DNA of 64,000 bases, taken from assembly GCA_037176885.1 (NCBI GenBank), contig JAWWNJ010000032.1, forward strand, positions 930,001 through 994,000, in the 5' to 3' direction. Both the position numbers and the translations under genes were made by a program. Below, piece by piece: positions 1 to 9,742 of the stretch. The notes under the pieces are model-generated. The model saw nothing but the letters and a program-made list of their open reading frames with translations. It had not been told where the DNA came from and did no database searches. Positions within the stretch are counted from its first letter, which is position 1, and every line of letters starts with the position of its first letter. Origin of the DNA: Favolaschia claudopus. Lineage: Eukaryota; Basidiomycota; Agaricomycetes; Agaricales; Mycenaceae.

Positions 1-99
1 GATATTCTAGCACATTGAACGTGTGATGGAATTTATTGGTCTTGCTGTGTATTGCAAGCAAAACTGGGACTAAGACATTCATCGCTGAACTCGAAGAAA

Positions 100-245
100 C
101 AAAAAAAAAGCGTTATCACCGAAGCGCCGGTGGCGAGGCCGAGGGTCGAACCCATGTTCACCAGCCTCTTCGACTCGCTTCTAGTGATCAAATACCATCT
201 CAGCCAGACAGGCGGTGGGAAGGAGGTACAGAACAACATCTGGAA
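100..245 (-). repeat. tRNA-like SINE-type repeat, copy 1a
   Basis: Read on the minus strand, this shows an RNA polymerase III type-2 promoter. An A-box-like TGGCTGAGATGG is followed about 41 nt later by a B-box GGGTTCGACCC, then a short hairpin (CACCG stem, GCGCTT loop, CGGTG) and a run of nine T that could end Pol III transcription. The same arrangement recurs on the plus strand at 1205-1362 and 1540-1705, with the B-box, hairpin and T tract all conserved. That makes a dispersed tRNA-derived SINE more likely than a functional tRNA. No cloverleaf with a clear anticodon stem could be drawn by eye. Confidence 0.6.
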
Positions 246-822
246 GTGTACCGGTCTTGAAACTCGAATCCAAGGGTGTTGCGGGTTGTATTTTTTATCA
301 TCAAGTCGTTGCCTGCCCGGACTCAGAGTCAGTGCTCATCAGTCCCGAACTCTGGAAAGGAGTGCCGGGCCAGTTCTTGTCTCTGACTGGTTGATATCCT
401 GGTCCTATACCTCGCTACAAGCTTGAAACTTGGCGTACTCCAGGAGTGATCGAACACGGGCTCGTCCCTCGGCCTTGCCGCCAGCACGCCGTCCAGTGTT
501 CTCTTTTTGTTTGCTGCCTAAGCCTACGAATTTCTTGCCAATGAATTCGCTTCAGTTTTCTTGGTCCGTATTTCAAGCCACTAGCCAACTGGTCAGGAGT
601 CAGGACAAGCGCATCATGTCATGAAGTGGAAGCACTTAGCAAAAACGGTGGGAGGACAGCCTGAGGTTGAACAGAGTCAACTTCGGGTCTTCAACTCTTC
701 CTACCAGCTAGATTGTCTCAAAGTAGATAGAGAACGACCTCTTCTTTTACAAAATATTAATGCTCATGAGCAATGTGACGGCAATGAGCAATTGGTTGAA
801 CTTCACTGCGTTGTTTACATGT

Positions 823-913
823 GCTGACGTGTCATTACGACATCACGCGTCCTAAACCACCTATCCCCAAATGTCTGACAGATCAGCGATATTGACCCCA
901 AAGCGGTAATTTC
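823..913 (+). repeat. Dispersed element R, copy A (no gene attached)
   Basis: This is one of five copies of a roughly 90-bp element. It starts with a GACGTGTCATTACGACATCACGCG-like block, passes through TATCCCC, and ends in a conserved core close to CAATATCAACCCCAAAGC followed by AGTAATTTC. The other copies are at 4169-4217, 23529-23595 (minus), 43338-43430 and 44655-44743. Unlike B, C and E, this copy has no recognisable gene on the side where a start codon would be expected (minus strand, below 820). Confidence 0.65.
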
Positions 914-1204
914 TTTGAGACGCGACAGTTTCCAGATCATATGATATACTCGAGAAGCAGGACTCAGGACTCAGGAGCTCTGGCTCTATGGATAGTGCAT
1001 ATAAAATTCATTCTAGATCTCCCACCGTGAGCTCGTGGAAATCTATAATTATAAGTACTTATTGTCGAGAATTTCCTACTCATTATATATCGATCGCGTT
1101 CTCACTGCACCTGTGTAATTGGCTATGAAACAAAACACATCTTGATGGCAGATAATTTTCGTGCGTGTATTCTCTCCATTCGTTCCTGCCAACAACAGTG
1201 CACC

Positions 1205-1362
1205 TCAGCCTCTGGATGTTGTTTTTGTGCTCCTTTCATACCGCCTCCCTGGCGGAGGTGGTATTGGATCACTAGGAGCGAATCGAAGAGGCTGGTGATC
1301 ATCGGGTTCGGCCCTCGGCCTCGCCACCGGCGCTTCAGTGATCTTACGGGGTTTTTTTTTCT
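1205..1362 (+). repeat. tRNA-like SINE-type repeat, copy 1b
   Basis: This is a second copy of the element at 100-245. It has A-box-like TGGCGGAGGTGG, B-box-like GGGTTCGGCCC, the CACCGGCGCTTCAGTG hairpin (one stem base changed) and a TTTTTTTT run near 1354. It begins about 390 bp beyond R copy A. Confidence 0.6.
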
Positions 1363-1539
1363 GTTAACGTTTCTCCACGCAGGGTAACGCTATATACATC
1401 ATGAACGTTAACGCGGCGATAGTAAGTTACTCTAAATTTGGGCCTGAATTGCATCGTCCCTGGATCATCCGTGATCCATTGAAGGCATTCATTGCTATCC
1501 AATCCGTGATTTCTCTCCGCTTGTTCCATTAACCACAGT

Positions 1540-1705
1540 GCCCCTCTACTAGGAGCTATGTTTGGACATCTCTCGCATCGCCTCCCTGGTGGAGGTGGCT
1601 TCTGATCACAGAAGCGAGTCGAAGAGGCTGGTGAACACGGGTTCGACCCTCGGCCTCGCCACCGGCGCTTCGGTGATCTCATAGGGTTATTTTTTCTGTT
1701 TCCTC
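1540..1705 (+). repeat. tRNA-like SINE-type repeat, copy 1c
   Basis: This is the third copy and the clearest. A-box-like TGGTGGAGGTGG lies near 1588, B-box GGGTTCGACCC near 1640, then the perfect hairpin CACCGGCGCTTCGGTG and a TTATTTTTTCTG tail. Copies 1b and 1c are in direct orientation about 340 bp apart, so they could result from a local duplication or from independent insertions. Confidence 0.6.
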
Positions 1706-2570
1706 GACTCGTTGGTAGTACTGAGTATTGTTGCGCATGCAAAGTAGACCCTGCCAACCCGACTGAGAGGCGTTTGGAGAAAGTGGGAGGGTCTGTTGTG
1801 AGTCTGACAGAGAAAACGGTCTAACAGAGCATCCGTTTCCGTTATGAACTATTCTGTTTAGGCCCACGAATCTCGCGCGAAGGTCTAACACCATTTCCCG
1901 ACGATGAATATAAAAGGTTGGCAGGGTACACAACCGGTGGTGACTCGTGTGCTGGTTCTCTGAGCGGATTCGCTTCGAACGCAGCGATGGTCATTTATAT
2001 ACGCGACCGTACATAGTTATACAACTATACCCGTACGTGGGCGGATACAAAACCATCAGAGACGCTCGGGAATATAAAGTACATCATGATTGAAAGTTCG
2101 AAAGATGATACAGTTTGCCACGAGTCCCGCCCAGTTCGCGAAAGAGTGCTAGAGAGTGACGGGCGGGGCGTTTGGAAAACTTGAAGGATGCGTCGGGTTC
2201 GTATACAGAGAGAAAGAAGGGCTATAGTGGGTACGATCTTGAGAGTCGTGCGGTGAAAGTCGTGGCGCCGGATTGTGCAGGTGGATGAATTTGCGACGCG
2301 CGAGAGAAGGAGTGAAGACGGAGGAGCGAACGGAGGTAATAATGCAGAGAAAGCGGAGACGAAGGTGTTGAACAGGCGGCCAATGAGTTCGCAGAGACAA
2401 CGGGGAGATGAGGACATGTTTGACGGCGATTCAAGAGGACGTGTTGAAGGGAGGTGACGAGCGGTGGGTACGCAATGGGCTCGGAATGTAGGGAGAAGGA
2501 AGGTTATGCTGCAGTGGGCTCGGCCAACGGTCTAAAAACATTCAGTGGGCATACAGCGATGAAATAGATG
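1706..2570. other. Intergenic, no supported gene
   Basis: Several overlapping open frames exist on both strands, all without recognisable protein character or splice structure. The unknown gene on the minus strand ends at 2571, so part of this stretch is probably its 3' untranslated region and terminator. I see no repeat of the R or SINE types here. Confidence 0.5.
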
Positions 2571-4078
2571 TCACGCACAATCGCCGACATTCCGTGGTGT
2601 GAGTGGAGTTCTGCGTGGTGAGGACGGCGGAGTGCACTTAGTGTTGGTGGTAAGCGAGCCGTTCTTGATAGCGGCTTCGGCAGGCGGCGACGGGTTCATG
2701 GCGGTTTCTTCAACAAAAGGCGACGGATCCTTGATGGTCTCTCTAACGCGGAGCAGTGGGTCCTTGACAGCAGCGTCAGAGGGAGAGGCCGCGACATCGA
2801 CAACATCTTGGACGGGATCAAACGTAGCGTTAGCAGTCACTTCAGCCAGAGGGGACTGTGTGGGCATCTGCGCAGTGCGGTTGAGTAGCGGCCCCTCAAA
2901 ACTTGCGAGACTGACCTCAATGATGACTGGCGGCAGCAACACAGGAGCTGCTTGAGAGTCATCTGCTTGAGGAGCGTCTGCGGGAGCCGAGAACAATTCC
3001 ACGGCGGCGGTGTCAGTGTGAACAACCCCGTAGTCGTACTGGAAGGAGATGGATCAAAACATTGGGGAATGAGAAGAGCGAGCCAACCGTCGCGAAGTAC
3101 TCATGCACCGTGAAGGTCTCCTCAGACCCTGTGTCTGTGTTGGCGATCTCGTACTCATACTGGAAGGAGAGGGATCAAAACATTGAGAAATGAGAAAAGC
3201 GAGCTAACCGTCGCGAAGTACTCATGCACGTCGTCAGCATGATTTTTTGCGAGAACGACAGTTGTTTGCACGGGGTTGAGGGCGGCGAGCGCAGCGTCAG
3301 GAACTTGGCGGCCTGAGTCGGCGAGCTGAAGCACCGCCTTGTGTGTTTGGAAGGAATGGAGAGCCTCCAGCAAGGGAAACTCTGTTCGACTCCGAGATTG
3401 AAAGTTTATAGAATAGCGAAAGAACGGCACCGACCATCGGAAAGTAGAAGCTCGCCCGTGTCCAAACCCGACTGCTGCTGCGGCTGAGAAGATGGTCTGG
3501 AAGTGAATGAGAAAAGAAGCGAGATGGGGGGAAGATACTCGCTGTTCGTTGAATTTGACCACAGCAGCGCTAATCAGAGGGCCAAATACGCCATCAATCC
3601 ACTCGCAAATGGTCTTGAAACTGAAGGTTTGTAGCCAGATACCCGCAACGAACATGAATAATTGATCTCGCAACTTCGAAGCCTTGGCCAGATCTTTGTG
3701 TGTCATCTGCAAGTTCCGAAAACGCTGCTTCTGAAGAATTTCGCGGATGACGGTGTCCGCGGTGCAACATCTGTACAAAAGCTGCGGAGGATACTGAACA
3801 AAGTGCGATCGCAGACGCCAAAACGAAGTCACCCCATGAAGACCATCGGAGCATGGCGATTCAGGTCCACCTAGAATGCGCGTGCAGGCGAGAGTGAAAG
3901 CAGCGCGCGTGAGTCCGTGGCCGAGGGACATGAGGCCTTGTTTTATGCCTGCATCGGCGGAGCGCGTCTTGATCCAGGTTGATTGTCGAAGATCAAATAT
4001 GTGCGGATTGTAGTCTGAGGCAGCGGCGGTTGAGAGAACGATGTCTTGCATGTCTTTGGAGAATTTGGTGGAGTCCAT
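2571..4078 (-). CDS. Lineage-specific unknown protein, paralog of 42042-43191
   Basis: Multi-exon gene of roughly 430 residues whose function I do not recognise. The start at 4078 (MDSTKF) is chosen because it places the shared Ser-Thr-Trp motif at residues 33-35, exactly as in the paralog; an in-frame ATG at 4147 is also possible. Both proteins share an N-terminal helical region, a block ending in a VFGPLI/VFQPLI motif, an E-F/Y-x-x-LE block and the C-terminal end TPP-x-SSP...GDCA. The order of a LGHGL-like segment then a GPLI-like segment faintly resembles an RNase III fold, but without its acidic catalytic signature, so that is only a guess. Introns are 42-49 nt. A 72-nt exon and its 49-nt intron are tandemly duplicated (3039-3208). 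Element R copy B lies just upstream. Confidence 0.7.
3039..3208 (-). repeat. Tandem duplication of one exon plus its intron
   Basis: Two similar blocks, 3031-3108 and 3151-3229, are offset by 121 bp. That equals a 72-nt exon (3088-3159) plus a 49-nt intron. The introns at 3160-3208 and 3039-3087 begin GTTAGC and GTTGGC and differ at few positions. The exon encodes 24 residues starting YEYEIANTDTG and ending HEYFAT, and it is phase 0 at both ends. The next exon starts with a diverged version (YDYGVVHTDT). The upstream exon also ends in VHEYFAT. Confidence 0.85.
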
Positions 4079-4168
4079 TGCGTGAATGTCGCTAGGCGTG
4101 TAAAGGTATCGCGGAGATGGTGGTTGAGCGCAAGGAGGAATAGTCACACTGTCACATAATTTATGTCT

Positions 4169-4217
4169 ATTGACGCGAAAGACCCATCATCAATATCGAC
4201 CCCGAAGCAGTAATTTC
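4169..4217 (+). repeat. Element R, copy B (partial), upstream of the 4078 gene
   Basis: Contains TTGACGCG and the core CATCAATATCGACCCCGAAGC followed by AGTAATTTC. The middle block of the full element is missing. Read towards the gene on the minus strand, the core begins about 140 bp upstream of the chosen start codon. This relative orientation matches copies C and E. Confidence 0.65.
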
Positions 4218-4478
4218 TCTGGGGTTCGTCAATCTCCAGTCCTTGCAGGAATTCAACATCAAAACTAAGCTCCGATCCTTTTCACTTTATACTGTCCAAA
4301 TCCTTGATGTACCTTGCGTAAGTAGTCTCCCTTGAATCACGGCGATATTTTTTTTGGGGACGTCAAAAAACATGAATACCTTACACGCGTAGGTTAGCGC
4401 ATAGAAGCAAGCATTTAACCATCATGGTCCCAACGCTTCAAACTGGTGCCAGAGTACGCTACACTACCGAAGTTTGTC

Positions 4479-6741
4479 CTAAACCCGTTCAATAAGAAGC
4501 GGCAGCCCTTTCACCTCTCCTTTAGTAATAGGCACAAGCACCCCCGCATAAAGCGGCCGAACCACATCATCTTCCGGTAAAGCAAAAGAGAAATGTCGAA
4601 CAAGTTCAGCGAAAAACACTTGCATCTCCAGCAATCTGTAGCGATTCCAGCTCAGACTTTACAATGATTTCGAAAAACGGAAGGATCACGCACGCAAAAC
4701 GCCATCCAGCCTTCAAAGCCGCCCAGTATCAGTATCGGGAAACTCAAGTAATCAACGGGTTGGACTCACGCATACCCGATATCCACCTGAGAAAGTCATG
4801 CTGGGTGTTTTGATCAGCCCTTGGCACTTTCACATTAGATGACAGAAGGAAGTTACAGATGTGCATACGGCCCAAGCGCCTTCCCTCCGCACGGGTCACC
4901 CTCAAGCCACCGCGAAGCTCTAAACAGCCCAGCATCAGCACCCCAAAGCGATTCGAGCCTATTCAGCAATCATTCATCAGCCGCGACAGCATTCTCGACT
5001 AACCAGATACTCACCTCTGAAACGACGCAACCGCCACGGCGACATACTGCCCCTTCCTAACCTGCAACTGAGAAATCCGCTCCCCAGTCGTCATCGTGAC
5101 CTCCGAGCTGAGAGGGATCGCCATATCCTCAGCAGCTACCCGCTCCAAATACGGTCCCGCGGGATAGAACCGCAAAATTTCTTTCAGGAAAGCGTTCAAC
5201 AAGGGCATGGAGTCGTATTCCATCGCAGCCCCGGCGGAAACCGAACGATTGTGATACAGCTCGATTTCTGACCGAAGCTGGGTCTGATAATTGGGATCTT
5301 TTGCAAGCTCGTATAGACACCAGGCTAGAGCATCTGCCTGTCAATGCAATGTGTATAAAGCTGGGTAATGCAGCGATAAGTTGAGCGCTCACACTTGTAT
5401 CCTGACCCGCGAGAAGAATAACTCGAATCTGCTCCGCCAATTCTTCGGGGGTGAGGGTTTTCTTTGATTGCGCCGAAAGACCCTTGACTGAGTCCAAGTT
5501 CAATGCAATCCAAGCGAATCCAAACAATACGGAAACTCACTCAGGATGCTCAAAACATCCTTGCCCGAGTCCTCGTCTTCGTTTTGATGTTTCGTGCTGC
5601 CAATGATTTTCGCACTCATATCATCCGTGACGGATCGAAAACCCGCCAGAGCCCTGAGTGCACCAGTCGGAACGCGAAGTAGAGCGCGTGATAAAAAGGT
5701 TGGGATGTGAGGAAGGAAAGTATCGCTCAAAAGATCCGACTTGGAGCGATCGAAACCTGATTTTCTAATTCAAGCATTTCAGAACTTGTGACTGGGCAGT
5801 GAATTTCCGCTACCACTCACAGAACGTGTAAATGTGTCCGTGCTAGAGGGTGTGATGGTTCCGCCACTGTGTTCAGCGGAAGGCCTAGCGCAGCTGTAGA
5901 ATGTATAGGTAGTTGTTCACTTCATTGTGGGGATGCTACGAACCTTCGCTGATAACATCCAACGTAGCATGGTCCAACAAATGGCAAACATTGACCGCAC
6001 CCCGGGGCCCGGGAACGGTACAAGCTTTCTCCCATTTGCGGACGATCTGCAAAGATCATATCAGCAAAAGCGGGCTGGCAACAATGACCACGCACCCGAG
6101 TGACTGCGTCTATAAAGATGGGCACGAAACCGCGAACTACTGCTGGTGCGAACCCTGGACTCAGTGCCGCCCGAATGCGTTTGTGGTCGTCACCTGCCGA
6201 ACGACAAAGCGCGTGAGATACTTGAATGCGTAATGCCTATCATCCATTCTGTCTGACCTTCGGCGCAATAAACACTTCGCCGCCCGAAAATCAACTCCCC
6301 CTTCCGCCATTGAATGGGGGCACGGACGAAACTGTGGTTATTCATGATGTGTTGTATGGCCGTGGGATCCGAAACGATGAGGAGATTTTCCTACTCGCGT
6401 TCGAGTAGAGTTCGTTGAGTAGTGGAATCGACTCACCCCAAACACTCCCTTGATACGGTATACAGTCCCGTATTTCTTCTGCCAGTCGAACTCAAATTCT
6501 CCGTAGATGCGGGGAAAGACGAGTTGAAGCATATTGCCTGTTTGTTTTTGCGGTGCGTAAGGTAAACGATAGTTGAATTGACCCGCAACTCACCATATAG
6601 CCACGAGGAGGATGGCGGACCAGGTAATTTGGCTACCATCGAAGATGAACGCCATATTTTTGAGGCGATAAAGACAACGAGCGTCGAAAGAGCGATTCCA
6701 GCGATGAAAGGAGCGTCGGACAGAAGTTCGTGCATATGCAT
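4479..6741 (-). CDS. Cytochrome P450 monooxygenase
   Basis: Complete microsomal P450 spread over about ten short exons. The N-terminus carries a membrane anchor (residues about 9-27) followed by the proline-rich hinge KLPGPPSSSWLYG. Recognisable landmarks are GDDHKRIRAALSPGF (helix C region), the I-helix oxygen-binding AGQDTS, the K-helix ExxR in FLKEILRFYP, and the heme-binding FSGGYRVCAG. The heme motif is interrupted by an intron directly after its cysteine codon. The C-terminus LPLLIERV and a TAG stop complete the gene. Overall style resembles agaricomycete CYP families that use fatty or terpenoid substrates, but no substrate can be assigned. No synthase-type partner lies nearby, so it does not appear to be part of a cluster. 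Confidence 0.9.
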
Positions 6742-6784
6742 GAGAGGTGATTATAAAATGAAATCGTTTAGTGGGCGGCGACTG

Positions 6785-6793
6785 CCTATATAG
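6785..6793 (-). promoter_or_regulatory. TATA-like box of the P450 gene
   Basis: The minus strand reads CTATATAGG about 45 bp upstream of the P450 start codon at 6741, a plausible distance for a TATA element in a fungal Pol II promoter with a short leader. Confidence 0.45.
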
Positions 6794-7589
6794 ATGTCTT
6801 GCTATCGCCTTGGAGCAATACCGCTGCCAACGGTTATGTGAAGTATGTCAAGGACAGTCGCCGCTGAAGGGGATTTGTGCCCGTGAAAGGGAGCGAGGTG
6901 GGTTAGACGCTTGCGCCAGACGGTTATGTATTCCTACGCTATTCCGAACCAGCTTGGAACAGCCAGATCGCCGGTGAGATCTTGAGACAGTAACGAGAAG
7001 ACCTTGAGAATTGAAGGGATCTATGTATAGACTTGTCGTCTTTTGAAAGCTCCGATTCCTTGAGTTGGACCTCGATAGACTTCGATTGACATCTGGCCGA
7101 GAAAAAATCCACAAGACAGTCTACAGGACTAGAGTCTTAGAGAATATCGATAGAGCCAGTGTAAGTTTGTGTTTCGGAGTGAAATGGCAAGAAGTCGGTG
7201 GCCGCCCCAGTCGTGGTCGTGGTCGTTTGAGAAGTTGACAACTTGACGCTCGGCTATGAGATTATATCTGTTTAAGCCTTTCTTTGCTGCTAACCGCCAT
7301 AACCATTGCCGGTCTTGCATTCTACTTCGTCGACAACCTCGACGACGAGATTATGTGTACTCTTCGAAGGAGTTCTTGGCCCTTGGCGGCCGTTAGGTGA
7401 TCAATGCTGTCCATGGTGAGAGCTATCACTTGTACTCCTTTAGCGCGTCTGACAACACTCCTTTTCGCTTCATTCACTTACCAGGAACCACCACCACCAC
7501 CTCTTCACCATTTCGCCGGCCTCATCGAGAACAGCAGCGTCTGAGACTCTGAATACTTTTGAAATCCGCTCCAAGTTCTGAAATTAAAA
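6794..7589. other. Divergent intergenic region between P450 and copper transporter
   Basis: About 800 bp without a convincing open frame. Both flanking genes point away from it, so it must hold both promoters. I see no repeat, tRNA-like unit or metal-response motif that I could defend. Confidence 0.5.
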
Positions 7590-8426
7590 ATGGCCGCCGC
7601 CGCCGCATCCGGCGATACCCTCCACTGGTCCTCCCAAGGCACCCACCTCCTCTTCTCATTCATCAAACTCGACTATGCCGGTGGCTTTGTTGCTGGTGCG
7701 TGGAACCGTCGCCTTGTTGGTGTGTAAATGGACTCGATTTTTATAGGGTCGTTGTTCACGGCGGCGATATGTATGTCGGAAAGGTGTGTAATCAAAATTC
7801 ATTCTGGCAGTCACGGTTGATTGAGGTTTGCTTATTTGCAGATTACTGACAGTCGCATTTGAATCCCGATGGGCGCCCCATCCGATACGGCGAAGGCGTT
7901 TGGTGAACGCGTTCTGGCGCGCGGGGATGTATTGGGTCTTGGCTCTGTTGCGGCTGTGGGTTATCGTCGTCGTTTCGAATTCTGAATCACAATGATTGAA
8001 GTTTTCCTTCTGTAGATTATACATGCTCATTGCGATGACTCTCAATGTCTGGTGCGTCTCTTTCTGTTCTTCACACCAAAACTCGAACTCATCTTCCGAT
8101 GCGCAGGATAATACTCATCGCGGTACGGTCTGCGCCTCCCCCACAGTCCGCAGAATTTCACCGAAGATATTTAGGTAACCACCCTCGCTGTCGGGCAATT
8201 CCTCATCGAGCTCCGGGTATCACCACCACCATCCCGAGGCGGCGCAGCAGCAGATCACAGCTACCTTCCACTGGAGGAGGCCGAGGCGCCGCTGTACTCT
8301 AAGCCAGAGGGAAATTACAGCCAAAGTGCGGCGGGGCGTCATCAAAAGAGGGAGAGTTTGGGGCCGAGGAGGGCGCCGTTCCAGCTGGGCGGGGTGGATG
8401 AAGGGGGGTCGGATGAGGAGCCTTGA
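7590..8426 (+). CDS. Ctr-family copper transporter
   Basis: Small copper(I) importer of the Ctr family, assembled from six exons. Exon 1 encodes an alanine-rich start and LHWSSQGTHLLFSFIKLDYAGGFVAG, which leads into the first membrane helix. Exon 2 completes that helix. The second helix carries the family's MxxxM copper-relay motif in YMLIAMTLNVW, split just before a short intron. The third helix (ILIAVTTLAVGQFLIEL) requires an intron of about 52 nt between ATCGCG and GTAACC, which restores the frame. The tail is soluble and acidic, ending GGSDEEP. The methionine-rich extracellular N-terminus seen in plasma-membrane Ctr1 is absent, which would fit a vacuolar or short Ctr type; that is an inference. 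Confidence 0.85.
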
Positions 8427-9111
8427 TTTGGTTCGGCTTGGTTCCAGAGTTGTCCATTTGCATTATTTATCCAGGGCATGGTTCTCAAAGGCGGAGGTGG
8501 CATTGTGACCTACGAGCATGGACATGAGGCACTATTCGCAAGGTTTTGGAGTTGTCTTCAGTCATATTCAGCGTCTGCAGCCTGAATCATGTTCATTACT
8601 TATCAGCTCTGCGACTTGTGTAAGCTTCTCTTGCTGGAATAAGCACAACATATACCTAAGCCCTGGAGAGGCAAGCGGGGTCCCAGGGTATGAGGCACCT
8701 ATTGCAGGTACTCCACCAGTTGCCATGAAGAGATGATATATGATTGTGCGCTCAATATCCTTTGCGGTTGCAGGGTGCATTTGTTACTGCAGAAAGCCAT
8801 TGCGTGCTCTAGAGCGAAAAGTTCAAGACCTCCCCGAGAACTAGAACAACCCAATGCCTTCCGCGTATCGAAAGCCACGATTGTCGCTGAGGAAAACATC
8901 CGTTCATTTCGCGTCGAGGAGGATGAGAAGTTCGGCAGGGAGGAAAGCTCGACCGGAGACCGAGATGTTTTGTCGACAGAATGTCCCAACTCGTATTCCA
9001 TTAGAATTTCTGAAAACAATCGAGACAATTATTTCGTGTACAGTATAAAGGCGTCTAGAACTAGGTTTGTTCAGCTTCAGACTGCAGCGACGAAAGTATC
9101 TCGCTTACCGG
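8427..9111. other. Intergenic, no supported gene
   Basis: Open frames exist on both strands (for example 8733-9167 plus and 8699-9028 minus) but none shows recognisable domains or consistent splice sites. The region lies between the ends of two convergent genes, so much of it is probably untranslated. Confidence 0.45.
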
Positions 9112-9567
9112 TCATCGTTTCTTTTTATCCTTGTCTTTTGATTTTTTCGTCTCCCAGGCAGTCCTAACGAGCTCTCCAGCGGCTTGGAGCTGATCAGTGC
9201 CCTCCATCCAGTCAACTTGGGCCCCTGCGCCACCAATGCCCTCGAACTTGCGGTTGAAGCGGCCAAGACGGCCTGTGGTCTCGCTTTCTTCCTCCAAACC
9301 GCGTCCGTCAGCCCACATGCCGGTGTTCCATAGCGGATTACTTGTGGTGTCTCGTGTGAGACGGATGAGGGACCGCGGAGAGGTTGTCCAGTGCACGAAG
9401 GATGAGCCGTCGGCGCGTACTACGCGTTGGGGGAATTTTGGGACGACGGGGTTGGGCAGGACGGGTTTCCGCCGCTTCCAGACGTGAGTACGGCCATACG
9501 GGGAATTGGATATGCTCCTGGTGTGGGCGATTGGGGACACCAGGCGAGAAGTAGAAGCAAAGGACAT
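9112..9567 (-). CDS. MRPL36: Mitochondrial large-subunit ribosomal protein bL31m
   Basis: Single-exon protein of 151 residues with a Ser/Arg-rich amphipathic start (MSFASTSRLVSPIAHTRS) that fits a mitochondrial presequence. The body has a conserved fungal segment around KFPQRVVRADGSSFVHWTTS. It ends in the bL31 signature TTGRLGRFNRKFEG, comparable to the TGGRVDRFNKRF of bacterial L31, followed by a lysine-rich tail. The gene shares a 175-bp divergent promoter region with the kinase at 9743. The symbol is that of the budding-yeast bL31m gene. Confidence 0.85.
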   Translation of the reverse strand: MSFASTSRLVSPIAHTRSISNSPYGRTHVWKRRKPVLPNPVVPKFPQRVVRADGSSFVHWTTSPRSLIRLTRDTTSNPLWNTGMWADGRGLEEESETTGRLGRFNRKFEGIGGAGAQVDWMEGTDQLQAAGELVRTAWETKKSKDKDKKKR

Positions 9568-9742
9568 GTTTAATTTTTTGATTATTTTGAATCCTGCTAA
9601 GTCTTAGAAGTGTTTATTTATTATTTACTTTGGATTGTTAAGTTCATTGCTAAGTCCCCTTTCTGGATCCCCTCAACAACTGAGAACGGTTCAACGCTGT
9701 TGACCGCGTTGCTCTCGACGGCGGCGGTGTGTATATAACCTT
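9568..9742. promoter_or_regulatory. Short bidirectional promoter region
   Basis: Only 175 bp separate the start codons of the bL31m gene (minus) and the Ark/Prk-like kinase (plus). A GTATATAA sequence lies at 9731-9738, just 5 bp before the kinase ATG, so it is too close to serve as a TATA box for that start. Confidence 0.5.

Noticed and set aside
9731..9738. GTATATAA as the TATA box of the kinase gene
   Set aside because: It ends 5 bp before the start codon, too close to direct initiation upstream of that ATG.
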